Positions 41,889 to 50,186 of a DNA stretch of 64,000 nucleotides are shown piece after piece. Both the position numbers and the translations under genes were made by a program. Position 1 is the stretch's first letter. The number at the start of each line of letters is the position of its first letter. The DNA is from Alicyclobacillus suci (lineage in GTDB: Bacteria > Bacillota > Bacilli > Alicyclobacillales > Alicyclobacillaceae), in the NCBI RefSeq assembly GCF_017329615.1, contig NZ_JAFMTW010000004.1:62001-126000 (forward strand). Reading direction: 5' to 3'. The notes beneath the pieces are model-generated. The model was not told the origin of the DNA. It saw only the letters and a list, made by a program, of their open reading frames with translations, and ran no database searches.

Positions 41889-42872
41889 GTGAACTACCGC
41901 GAACTAGGCAGTACAGGACTAAAAGTCAGTGAAGTGAGCTTCGGCACATGGGCTATCGGCGGCGCTTGGGGCCATGTCGATGAACAAGCGGCGCTCGACG
42001 GTCTGGCGCGCGCTATCGACCGCGGGGTCAACTTTTTTGACACCGCCGACGTCTATGGCGACGGTCGCTCCGAACACCTGCTGTCCATCGCGACCAAGGG
42101 GCGCGAGGATGAGATTCACATCGCGACAAAATTCTGTCGGGCGGGCGATATTCACGACCCGAACACATATTCTGAGGCGTCGGTTCGTGCGTACTGTGAA
42201 GCAAGTCTCAAACGTCTCAACCGCGAAGCGATTGACCTCTATCAAATCCACTGCCCACCGCACGAAATTCTGAAGCAAGGAGCCGTCTTCGAGGTGCTAG
42301 ACAAGCTCAAGCGCGAAGGCAAAGTGAAACATTACGGCGTGAGCGTCGAAACGGTTGCAGAGGGACTGACCGCCATTGAATACCCAGGCGTCGAGGCCCT
42401 GCAAGTCATCTTCAATATTTTTCGGCAAAAGCCCATTCACGAACTATTCCCGGAAACAGCCAAGCGCAATGTCGGTATTCTGGTACGGCTCCCGCTCGCC
42501 AGCGGCCTACTGACCGGAAAATTCCGCAAGACCGACGTTTTCCCAGAGGATGACCACCGCCAATTCAACCGCAATGGCGATGCCTTCAACGTCGGTGAGA
42601 CATTTGCAGGCCTGCCATTTGAAACCGGAGTCACTCTCGCTCAAGACCTCACCTGGATTGCAAACAACCGCGGCACAATGGCTCGCGCCGCACTCAAATG
42701 GTGCTTGGCATTCGACGAAGTCTCTTGTGTCATCCCTGGCTTCAAATCTGTGGCACAAGTCGACGACAACCTCGCTGCACTCGACGTGCCACCGTTCTCG
42801 GCGGAAGAGCTCGCACGGCTATCCGAGTTCTACAACGAGCGCGTAAAAGCGCACATCCGCGGCGCGTACTAA
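41889..42872 (+). CDS. Aldo/keto reductase
   Basis: 327 residues, TIM-barrel AKR. The catalytic tetrad is visible: Asp and Tyr in FFDTADVYGDGRSE, Lys in HIATKF, His in YQIHCPPHE. The NADPH-binding C-terminal loop (CVIPGFKSVAQVDDN) is present. It is in the general-oxidoreductase branch (YqkF/IolS-like); the substrate is unknown. The GTG start has GAGGAGG at 8 nt. It is the first of two AKR genes within 3 kb; they are on opposite strands and differ clearly. Confidence 0.92.
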   Translation: MNYRELGSTGLKVSEVSFGTWAIGGAWGHVDEQAALDGLARAIDRGVNFFDTADVYGDGRSEHLLSIATKGREDEIHIATKFCRAGDIHDPNTYSEASVRAYCEASLKRLNREAIDLYQIHCPPHEILKQGAVFEVLDKLKREGKVKHYGVSVETVAEGLTAIEYPGVEALQVIFNIFRQKPIHELFPETAKRNVGILVRLPLASGLLTGKFRKTDVFPEDDHRQFNRNGDAFNVGETFAGLPFETGVTLAQDLTWIANNRGTMARAALKWCLAFDEVSCVIPGFKSVAQVDDNLAALDVPPFSAEELARLSEFYNERVKAHIRGAY

Positions 42873-42901
42873 AGCATCGCGCTATCGGGTTAGACCACCA
42901 T

Positions 42902-42949
42902 GGCGCGCAAGAAAGTGAAACAATCTGTCGCCTGCTTGCGCGCCTCTTT
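42902..42949 (+). terminator. Terminator of the first aldo/keto reductase gene
   Basis: Perfect 10-bp stem (42902-42911 / 42935-42944) with a 23-nt loop, followed by TCTTT on the plus strand, 30 nt after the stop. Confidence 0.7.
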
Positions 42950-43093
42950 CCCATCATCTTGAGAGAATGTCAAGTTACGCAGATACCGGAATCCTTGTCT
43001 CTTTGTTGCTACACCTTGCTCCACGAGAATAGACACCCCCATACAAGGTAATACTGCCTGCGATATCTGAATGTGCCCCAGGAGGCAGAGCTC

Positions 43094-43657
43094 GTGTCAA
43101 ATCCAACAACGGACTACAGCAATATTTACGAGGCCACAAAAAAGCTGCAGGATCTCAGATTCCAGCACTGGCTGCACCACGACATATTTACTTGGTTCTG
43201 GTGGCTACTGTTTGCGCTCGTCATTGTCCCCTGGATTATCTGGTGGAAACTCGCCGATAAGACGAGGTTGATTGAACTGCTGCTTTTTGGCGCACTCGCC
43301 GCTGTCATTTCTGTCACACTCGATACAATCGGAACACTCAACCTCTGGTGGATGTATAAAACGGAGTTCTGCGTTCAATTCCCTGGCTTACTTGCGGCAG
43401 ACATCACCGATATCCCAGTAGTCTTCATGCTGGCCCATCAATATTGCGCGACGTGGAAATCATTCGCTATTACCATCCTTTTGATTTCCGGAATAGCTGC
43501 ATTCGTGATTGAGCCTCTATGTAAATGGCTAGATGTGTATAACCCGCTTTCGTGGCGGCACGTCTACTCATTCGCAATCTACTGCATTATGGCCATGTCA
43601 CTCCGATTAACCGTCATCAAGCTACAGGAAACAGAATTACGATCCGCACAAAAGTAG
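43094..43657 (+). CDS. CBO0543 family membrane protein
   Basis: 187 residues: an acidic and polar lead, then five hydrophobic segments with Trp-rich ends (TWFWWLLFALVIVPWIIWW, LDTIGTLNLWWMYKTEFC). The pattern fits the CBO0543 family of small Firmicute membrane proteins of unknown function. The GTG at 43094 has AGGAGG 8 nt upstream; the in-frame start at 43073 would place that site inside the gene and is rejected. Neighbours give no functional hint. Confidence 0.78.
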   Translation: MSNPTTDYSNIYEATKKLQDLRFQHWLHHDIFTWFWWLLFALVIVPWIIWWKLADKTRLIELLLFGALAAVISVTLDTIGTLNLWWMYKTEFCVQFPGLLAADITDIPVVFMLAHQYCATWKSFAITILLISGIAAFVIEPLCKWLDVYNPLSWRHVYSFAIYCIMAMSLRLTVIKLQETELRSAQK

Positions 43658-43707
43658 CATCGCAAGCGCTTTTGTCCCCAATCATTTGGCGTTACGGTCT
43701 TCACACC

Positions 43708-44130
43708 CTAAGGTAAGGCTGGTGGGGTATACGTGGACAGCCGGGATTGAACGGAGTCATCGACAATTCGCACGTACACCGTCGGGAGATAAAGCTCGGC
43801 AACAGCGTCCGGGCTGACCCTCCGCCTGTACCATTGACGTGGCACGGCTGCATATACAGCGTCGATGTCGGCTATCAGAGACTCGACGTCGATGCCCTCG
43901 TACACTGGGCGCCCCTCATCTAGGTAGCCCCTTGCGCGCTGCCACATCGCATACCCTCCGCGAACATTCCCCCGTTGCAGATGATATAGTGTCACAGCCG
44001 CCTGAATCAGCCCCTTCAGGACCACCGGGCGCCCCCGCTCCAACCACAGATGCTCCCCGTATTCATGGCACTCGAAGTAATCTTTGGCAACATTGAAATA
44101 GTACAAGTACGACAGCAGGCGATAATCCAT
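43708..44130 (-). CDS. DUF309 domain-containing protein
   Basis: 140 residues. YYFNVAKDYFECHEYGEHLW (conserved F-x-x-C-H-E-x-x-E-x-x-W) followed by GLIQAAVTLYHLQRGNVRGG is the helical DUF309 signature; the His and Glu side chains may bind a metal. Function is unknown. The ATG at 44130 has GGGGTG about 6 nt upstream; a longer form from 44214 has no support. It lies 98 nt downstream of the second AKR gene on the same strand and may be cotranscribed. Confidence 0.85.
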   Translation of the reverse strand: MDYRLLSYLYYFNVAKDYFECHEYGEHLWLERGRPVVLKGLIQAAVTLYHLQRGNVRGGYAMWQRARGYLDEGRPVYEGIDVESLIADIDAVYAAVPRQWYRRRVSPDAVAELYLPTVYVRIVDDSVQSRLSTYTPPALP

Positions 44131-44228
44131 CTGCAGCACCCCTTGTTGATCCGACTCCGTTGTCAGACAGCTTGACGAATACAGTGGGGGCACCCCATTC
44201 TGGAGCCCACCCACTTGACGTCAATGAC

Positions 44229-45203
44229 TTACCAAATCGGCACAAACCCATCGATTTCTTGGAGAATCTTTTCGATTTCAGCCAGCACGTCGTCACTGAG
44301 TACAACGTCGACCGCTTTGACGTTTTCCTCTACTTGCGACACGCGACTGGCACCAATAATTGCAGAACTGACGCCCGGCTGACGAAGTGTCCAGGCGATG
44401 GCCAACTGCGAGAGCGAAGCACCAATCGATTGAGCGATGTTCTCCAGTTTCTGCACGGACATAAGCACGTCATCGCGCAGGTAGCTGCTAATCCAATGAT
44501 TAGTCTCACGATTGGCCGCGCGCGTCCCCTCAGGAACACCCTGCCCAGGCTTATATTTCCCCGTCAAAATGCCCTGTGCGAGCGGTGAGAACACAATTTG
44601 GCCTATGCCAAACGACGCACACGTCGGTAGAACTTCTTTTTCTATGTAACGAACAAGCATGTTATAAATCGGCTGGTTCGATACAAGAGGCCGCAGGTTG
44701 CGCTTCGCTTCGATGGCTTTCGCATTGGCGATTTGCGCAGCACTCCATTCGCTGACACCCGCGTATAGAACCTTGCCCTGGGTGATGAGATCATCGAGCG
44801 CCCACAGCGTCTCTTCGAGCGGCGTGGATTCGTCGTAACGGTGGCATTGGTAGAGATCAATATAATCAAGCCCCAGACGTTGCAGGCTGGCCTCACACTG
44901 CTCAATGATGTGCTTGCGAGACAATCCCCGATCATTCGGCCCCTCCCCCATCGGAAAGTAAACCTTGGTCGCCAGCACATAGCTGTGCCTTGGGTACTTG
45001 CGCAGCGCCTCACCGACGACTTTCTCGGCCTCGCCCTGATTGTAGGCGTTGGCCGTATCAAAAAAGTTGATACCCAGTTCATACGCCTGATCAATACAAG
45101 CCATGGCGGTCTCCCGCTCCGTCGCCGTCCCATAGGTCAACCAACTCCCGAGCGAAACCTCGCTCACTTTGACACCGCTTACGCCCAGATTCCGATATTT
45201 CAC
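44229..45203 (-). CDS. Aldo/keto reductase, Kv-beta/YhdN-like
   Basis: 324 residues. AKR tetrad: Asp and Tyr in FFDTANAYNQGEAE, Lys in LATKVYF, His in LYQCHRYDESTP. NADPH loop: SSAIIGASRVSQVEENVKAV. Its MKYRNLGVSGVKVSEVSLGS start and the RYDESTPLEETLWALDDLI stretch resemble the potassium-channel beta subunit branch (AKR6/YhdN). The substrate is unknown. The ATG follows AGGAGGAATA. It diverges from the LysM-NlpC gene. Confidence 0.92.
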   Translation of the reverse strand: MKYRNLGVSGVKVSEVSLGSWLTYGTATERETAMACIDQAYELGINFFDTANAYNQGEAEKVVGEALRKYPRHSYVLATKVYFPMGEGPNDRGLSRKHIIEQCEASLQRLGLDYIDLYQCHRYDESTPLEETLWALDDLITQGKVLYAGVSEWSAAQIANAKAIEAKRNLRPLVSNQPIYNMLVRYIEKEVLPTCASFGIGQIVFSPLAQGILTGKYKPGQGVPEGTRAANRETNHWISSYLRDDVLMSVQKLENIAQSIGASLSQLAIAWTLRQPGVSSAIIGASRVSQVEENVKAVDVVLSDDVLAEIEKILQEIDGFVPIW

Positions 45204-45328
45204 AAATATTCCTCCTTGACATGGCCTACATTCGGATACACATCGCTACGTGATGAGTGTACTGCACCCGAGCCTCAGTGGAAAGGAATATGCAAGGTGC
45301 GCACGCCGAACATATAAGGCAAGAGCTT

Positions 45329-45460
45329 GGGCGATGAGTTGAGGGGTGATGGGATGGGCGGATTGGGTGGCGATACGGATGATATCGCGCCACCTAAACA
45401 ACCAACCCCATCACGCAGTCTGTTTTCAGATTACCGCAACTGGGTCTTGCTATCGCCCCT
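45329..45460. other. Inverted-repeat-rich leader region upstream of the LysM-NlpC gene
   Basis: GGGCGAT near 45329 can pair with ATCGCCC near 45452, and inside lie GTGATGGG/CCCATCAC and GGTGGCGAT/ATCGCGCCACC. These give a long stem between about 45346 and 45413. A second dyad, GCTGGATGGA/TCCATCCAGC, lies at 45481-45541. It could be a regulatory leader for the wall hydrolase gene. The c-di-AMP riboswitch consensus, often found before such genes, is not seen. Confidence 0.45.
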
Positions 45461-45569
45461 CACAATCTACCAGTTGACCCGCTGGATGGAATTACATAAA
45501 GGGGAAAAGTGCTCATCCGCAGAAAACTTGCTCCATCCAGCTATCATTCAAAACATTGGAGTGAACGTC

Positions 45570-46442
45570 TTGAAACGAAGCATAATCGCCGCCACCGCAA
45601 CTTTTGTAGCCCTGACAGCCAGTGCAGGTTTTGCGACGACGTTCGCTGCAACCACCCCCACAACCAATCTCACGTACACAGTACAAACTGGGGACACGCT
45701 GTACAAAATCGCAACCGCAGAACACGTGTCACTCGCCGCACTCGAGTCTGCCAATCCACAGATTACGAATGTCGCAAGTATTTATCCCGGCGAGACAATT
45801 CATTTGCCATGCTCTATGTACACCGTCCAGCCAGGCGATACTCTGTATAAAATCGCCATTGCACATGGCGTATCCCTTGCCGCCATCCAATCGGCAAATC
45901 CACAAATCAGCAACTACAGCAATCTGAGCGTCGGACAAACTGTAAATATTCCTACCCCCTCGACCCCAGCGACAGCTACCAGCGCATCAACCACGAGTTC
46001 AACGAGTCCGAGCCAAACGGCTGCGTCACCATCCAGCAGCGCTGCAGAGCGGCAATCTATCGTCACCTACGGAGAAAGTTTGATTGGCACGCCGTACGCG
46101 TGGGGCGGCGACACGCCGAGCGCAGGTTTTGACTGCTCCGGTCTCGTCGAGTACGTCTATCAACATGCAGGTATCACACTACCGCGGGAGTCTCATGATC
46201 AGGCCACCGTCGGCACGCCCGTAAGCCAAAGCGCATTGCAACCGGGTGACCTGCTGTTCTTTCAAGACACAGACTCCAACGCGAGCCTATACGCCAATCA
46301 CGTGACCCACGTAGGCATCTATCTTGGAAATGGTGCGATGCTCGAGTCGTCGTCATCCAAAGGTGTCATTATCGTGCAAAATGTGTTCTCCAACTCCTAC
46401 TACACGTCGCACTACTATGGCGCGCGAAACGTCATCGGCTAA
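45570..46442 (+). CDS. Secreted LysM-NlpC/P60 peptidoglycan endopeptidase
   Basis: 290 residues: signal peptide (1-26), two LysM repeats (about 35-80 and 84-128; both contain GDTLYKIA), a Ser/Thr/Ala-rich linker (130-160), and an NlpC/P60 domain with Cys189 (FDCSGLVEYVYQ), His247 (THVGIYLGNGAML) and a C-terminal third catalytic region. It binds and cuts peptide stems (D-Glu to diamino acid) in the wall. The TTG start at 45570 has GGAG 8 nt upstream; the longer frame from 45327 would bury the signal peptide and is rejected. Confidence 0.92.
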   Translation: MKRSIIAATATFVALTASAGFATTFAATTPTTNLTYTVQTGDTLYKIATAEHVSLAALESANPQITNVASIYPGETIHLPCSMYTVQPGDTLYKIAIAHGVSLAAIQSANPQISNYSNLSVGQTVNIPTPSTPATATSASTTSSTSPSQTAASPSSSAAERQSIVTYGESLIGTPYAWGGDTPSAGFDCSGLVEYVYQHAGITLPRESHDQATVGTPVSQSALQPGDLLFFQDTDSNASLYANHVTHVGIYLGNGAMLESSSSKGVIIVQNVFSNSYYTSHYYGARNVIG

Positions 46443-46465
46443 TTCACACAAATTCAGCATAAACA

Positions 46466-46494
46466 GCAGGCGGCGCGAATGATGCGTCGCCTGC
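46466..46494 (+). terminator. Hairpin after the LysM-NlpC gene
   Basis: An 11-bp stem with one G-U (46466-46476 / 46484-46494), 24 nt after the stop. Only CTTCAT follows, so the terminator is weak. The rest of the gap to 46897 has no credible gene; it contains a GGGGATAGG/CCTATCCCC dyad (about 46661-46707) and a CGTGG/CCACG hairpin (about 46737-46757) whose role is unknown. Confidence 0.5.
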
Positions 46495-46897
46495 CTTCAT
46501 ATCGCGTAAAACCGCCAAATTCACAAATAGGGAAAATATCGAAACAGTCGATGAGCTACGCACATAACTACCCGCCCGGTTTTTCGGGGGATTTTGGACG
46601 ACAGATATGACAGTCGGCCTTGTGTTCGAAGAGGCCAGGCCCCTTTTCAACCCTGAAACGGGGATAGGTTCGACTTAGGAACTCAATCGGAGAAAATCCT
46701 ATCCCCCATGGGCTAAAATCACGTCCGCGGTCGGATGCGTGGCTCCCCACGCAGGCATCCCTTTCCTGACCAACTCCCCACTTTTTGTTATAGACTCCTT
46801 TAAAATCCCGGGAAAACTAGACATGGTAGGTTTACTCCATCAGCATCTCCCTATCTCCGTCCTCGAGAAGTGATTCATGAGTAATCAGCAAACATAA

Positions 46898-46973
46898 GTT
46901 AGTCAATACTAACTATTGACGTTAGAATTAACTAACAATATAATCGGGGGGGAAAAGTTGACTAAATTAGTCA
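46898..46973 (+). promoter_or_regulatory. doxX promoter with three operator-like dyads
   Basis: TTGACG (46916-46921) and TATAAT (46939-46944) are 17 nt apart. Three dyads with the same TTAGT/ACTAA half-site surround it: GTTAGT-CAAT-ACTAAC (46898-46913), GTTAG-AATTAA-CTAAC (46921-46936) and TGACTAAATTAGTCA (46959-46973). They cover the upstream edge, the spacer and the start region, as for a tightly repressed promoter. The regulator is not in the window. Confidence 0.8.
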
Positions 46974-46995
46974 TATTCATGAAGGAGATGGAGCT

Positions 46996-47535
46996 ATGTT
47001 TACCACGTGGTTGAGATCAAGCAGATATGCGTCTGCTGTGTTAATGCTACTTCGGGTGTACCTTGGCTGGACTTTTCTTCATGCCGGTTGGGGAAAATTG
47101 ACGGATGCCAAGTCGTTTAGCGCAGCGGGATTTCTCATCCACAGTCTACAACATCCTGTTCTTGGCCCCGATAATCATCCAGCGTATCCGTGGTACAACG
47201 CATTTCTCCACGCCTTTGCCATCCCGCATGCGGATGTGTTCAACTTCTTGATTCCATGGGGTGAAGTGCTTGTAGGCGTGGGGCTTATCTTTGGCGTGTT
47301 GACGACGGCCGCTGCATTTTTCGCCATGTTGATGAACTTCATGTACATGTTCGCAGGCAGCATTTCAACCAATCCCATGGACATTCTAATTGGCATGTTT
47401 ATCATTGTCGGAGGCTCCAATTCAGGATTTTTCGGAGGCGACTATTGGCTGGTTCCCTATCTCCGCAAATTCACTGGACTCGTCCAAGCAGGACAGGCAA
47501 ACCGCATAGAGACTGCGTCATCACCGCGCCTCTAA
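46996..47535 (+). CDS. DoxX family membrane protein
   Basis: 179 residues with four to five membrane segments. RVYLGWTFLHAGWGKLTDAK, then VLVGVGLIFGVLTTAAAFFA and ILIGMFIIVGGSN fit the DoxX/DoxD-like (MhqP/CatD) family. In bacilli, such proteins belong to quinone/thiol-stress responses and are repressed by MarR or HxlR type regulators, which matches the multiple dyads at this promoter. GAAGGAG lies 8 nt before the ATG. The gene is monocistronic with its own terminator. Confidence 0.87.
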   Translation: MFTTWLRSSRYASAVLMLLRVYLGWTFLHAGWGKLTDAKSFSAAGFLIHSLQHPVLGPDNHPAYPWYNAFLHAFAIPHADVFNFLIPWGEVLVGVGLIFGVLTTAAAFFAMLMNFMYMFAGSISTNPMDILIGMFIIVGGSNSGFFGGDYWLVPYLRKFTGLVQAGQANRIETASSPRL

Positions 47536-47560
47536 CGCGAATCAAGCATCCTGTCCATCC

Positions 47561-47590
47561 GCAGGCGGCTCCTTGTCCACCTGCATTTTT
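47561..47590 (+). terminator. Rho-independent terminator of the doxX gene
   Basis: An 8-bp stem with one mismatch (47561-47568 / 47577-47584) followed by ATTTTT, 26 nt after the stop. The remaining gap 47591-48019 is non-coding; no further element was recognised besides the AT-rich upstream region of the PAS-GGDEF-EAL gene. Confidence 0.75.
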
Positions 47591-48019
47591 CTCTACATTA
47601 CTGTATCCCAACTGTATCCCACATCCACTCAACAAATCACTTCAACAGATAATGACTTCGCTGGGCACCGCTTCGATTTAGGGCGTGCCCTTTCATCTTG
47701 GACATTTACGTACCTCGCGTAAAAAGACTTTCCCACCTTCGGTAATGCTCAGAAATTCCTAGTAGCATCGTGCCGCTGTGGATTGTACAATGGCGTCGCA
47801 ATCAATTGCTAACCAATCTGACCTCTAAATGCGATCGTCCGATTTGTTTGCAGCCCATTGTGCAAATACAATACAGACAGATAGTTTGATACAGTAAAAA
47901 ATAGGCTTTCAAAGCTAGAAAAAGCCCATATACTTAAAGCACGCAGAGTCCTGTCGAAATTTGCTGAAACATGTCTATTATCAATCCTATCCATCAGTTA
48001 GGAAGTTGAGGTTAACCAC

Positions 48020-50074
48020 GTGATCCAGTTTGACTACACCATCGAAACCCTTTTGAATACATTACCTGATTTCATTGCCTTTAAAGATGGCGAGGGTCGC
48101 TGGATCCTAGCCAATCCCGTCGCGCTAGAAGTATTCCATCTCACCAATGTGGACTACGTGGGCAAGCGCGATAGCGAACTGGGCACCCATGTTCCGTTCA
48201 TGATGGAGGCATTGAGACATTGTGAAGCCACCGATGAAGAAGTATGGCGGCAAGGCGAGACGGTGCGTGGCAAAGAAACGATTCCACAACCCGATGGACG
48301 TGTACGAATTTTCGATACGATAAAAATCCCGACGTTCTACCCAGACGGCCGGCGCAAAGTTCTAATTGTTGTCGGCCGTGATATCACCGATTTTGTGCAC
48401 AATCGCAAAGATTTGGAGGAAAGCCGCCAACGTTACCAATCGCTATATCACAACAACCCGAATCCCACGTTCTCCGTGGATTTATCCGGGAGAATTACCA
48501 CGGTGAACGCGAAAATGGAAACGCTGTTAGGGTACACGGCAAACGAGCTTGTTGGACGACCAACCTCATTTTTTGTCAGCGACGAAGACGTGTCGCGCTG
48601 TGAGGAGTTTTTTCGCGAAACGCTACTCGGAAATCGCCATGTGATTGAGATTGGCGTCGTCACGAAGAGCGGCAGACAGATTCAACTCGAAATCCACGGC
48701 GTCCCCATGATTGTGGACGGCGAGGTCGTTGGCATTTACGGCGTGGCACAGGACGTGTCGGACCGTACGCGCGCGGAGCAGATTATCTACCACCTCGCGT
48801 TTTACGATCCGCTCACCGGCCTCGCCAACCGCGCCATGCTGACGAACCGGATTAGCGACGCGATTGCCGATCTCGGCGCAGGACATGCACTCGCAGTGTT
48901 GTTCATCGACCTAGATCACTTCAAATCACTAAACGACACGCGCGGTCACTCCATGGGTGACTTGCTGCTCAAACGAGTCGCCCAGCGCCTGCAAGCGTGT
49001 GTGCCCGCGAGTGGTACCATTTGCCGGCTCGGCGGCGACGAATTTATCGTCCTGTTACCGCGACTAAAAGAGGCATGCGAAGCCGTCACCGTGGCCAAGC
49101 GCATTCTGGATACCTTTTCGGAACCATGGGATTTAGGGGGAGAATGTGTCTACATCACGGGCAGTATTGGCATTGCGATGGGAACGGACAATACCGTCGA
49201 TGCAGAACAGCTCATCCGCAATGCGGACATGGCGATGTACGACGCAAAAGATAAGGGTAAAAACACGTATCGCTTATTTGACGCAAGTCTAAGCGATAAA
49301 TTGCAGCGCAAAGTCAAACTGGAAACCGCATTGCGGCAAGCCCTGGCGCAGGATATGTTCACGGTTTGTTACCAGCCGCAATTTGACATGGCGACGCGCC
49401 GCATCATTGGCGCTGAGGCCCTGCTTCGCTGGAATCATCCGCAGGGCATCTATCCGACCCATGAATTGATTCAGGTGGCAGAAGAAACGGGATTAATTGT
49501 GCCCATTGGCTTATGGGTACTGCGCACCGTCTGTCGTCAAGCAAAGCAGTGGCGGGAGGCCGGACATCATCCACTGCGAATCTATGTCAATGTCTCCCCT
49601 CGACAATTTATCGATAACCGATTTGTTCATCACGTAAAACGAATTCTTGCCGAGACAGACATGGATGGACACGCGCTGGGCCTTGAAATCACGGAGGGTG
49701 TAATTATGCGAGACGTACATTACGCGCAAGAGACGCTCCAGGCACTGCGGGACATGGGCATGAAAATTGACATCGATGATTTCGGAACAGGCTACTCGTC
49801 CCTCGCGTACCTCAAGCGGTTCCCAATTGACCGAATTAAAATCGACCAGTCCTTCATTCGCGATGTCACAAATAACGAAGCCGATTTAGCGATTGTCAAA
49901 ACCATCATCTCACTCGCCCATAACTTTCAAATCCCGGCGATTGCCGAGGGGGTAGAGACAGCGACGCAATTTCAACTTCTAAAACAACACGGCTGTGACG
50001 AAGCACAAGGCTATTTTCTTGGCCGTCCCGCGAACAGCAACGACTTCAACACCCATTTAGGGACGGCACACTAA
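48020..50074 (+). CDS. PAS-PAS-GGDEF-EAL cyclic-di-GMP protein
   Basis: 684 residues, no membrane segment: PAS (about 1-125), PAS (about 137-250), GGDEF (about 260-420; RLGGDEF at 336-342), EAL (about 430-680; EALLRWNHP at 466). The cyclase motif GGDEF is intact, and so are EAL-domain metal-site motifs (EITEGV, DDFGTGYSSLAYLKRFPID). No RxxD inhibitory site precedes GGDEF. It could make or break c-di-GMP depending on PAS input. The GTG start has GAGG 9 nt upstream. It is monocistronic. Confidence 0.93.
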   Translation: MIQFDYTIETLLNTLPDFIAFKDGEGRWILANPVALEVFHLTNVDYVGKRDSELGTHVPFMMEALRHCEATDEEVWRQGETVRGKETIPQPDGRVRIFDTIKIPTFYPDGRRKVLIVVGRDITDFVHNRKDLEESRQRYQSLYHNNPNPTFSVDLSGRITTVNAKMETLLGYTANELVGRPTSFFVSDEDVSRCEEFFRETLLGNRHVIEIGVVTKSGRQIQLEIHGVPMIVDGEVVGIYGVAQDVSDRTRAEQIIYHLAFYDPLTGLANRAMLTNRISDAIADLGAGHALAVLFIDLDHFKSLNDTRGHSMGDLLLKRVAQRLQACVPASGTICRLGGDEFIVLLPRLKEACEAVTVAKRILDTFSEPWDLGGECVYITGSIGIAMGTDNTVDAEQLIRNADMAMYDAKDKGKNTYRLFDASLSDKLQRKVKLETALRQALAQDMFTVCYQPQFDMATRRIIGAEALLRWNHPQGIYPTHELIQVAEETGLIVPIGLWVLRTVCRQAKQWREAGHHPLRIYVNVSPRQFIDNRFVHHVKRILAETDMDGHALGLEITEGVIMRDVHYAQETLQALRDMGMKIDIDDFGTGYSSLAYLKRFPIDRIKIDQSFIRDVTNNEADLAIVKTIISLAHNFQIPAIAEGVETATQFQLLKQHGCDEAQGYFLGRPANSNDFNTHLGTAH

Positions 50075-50186
50075 GAAGGCGCGCCTGAAACCCGAAGCGC
50101 CAAACGACATCAATCACCCGCGGAACCGATGCCGTTGCCCGCCGAAACCTTGGCGGCCAACGGCAGGCGACGACAACAATCCGGTA

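Noticed and set aside
45329-45560. c-di-AMP (ydaO/yuaA) riboswitch before the NlpC/P60 gene
   Set aside because: The position would fit, but the conserved segments of that riboswitch are not present; only generic pairings are seen.
45327-45569. N-terminal extension of the LysM-NlpC protein
   Set aside because: It would place 81 residues before a clear signal peptide and lies in a region of inverted repeats; the TTG at 45570 has a proper ribosome site.
46444-46750. Two short minus-strand ORFs after the NlpC gene
   Set aside because: No ribosome site, no recognisable motif, and they run through terminator-like hairpins.
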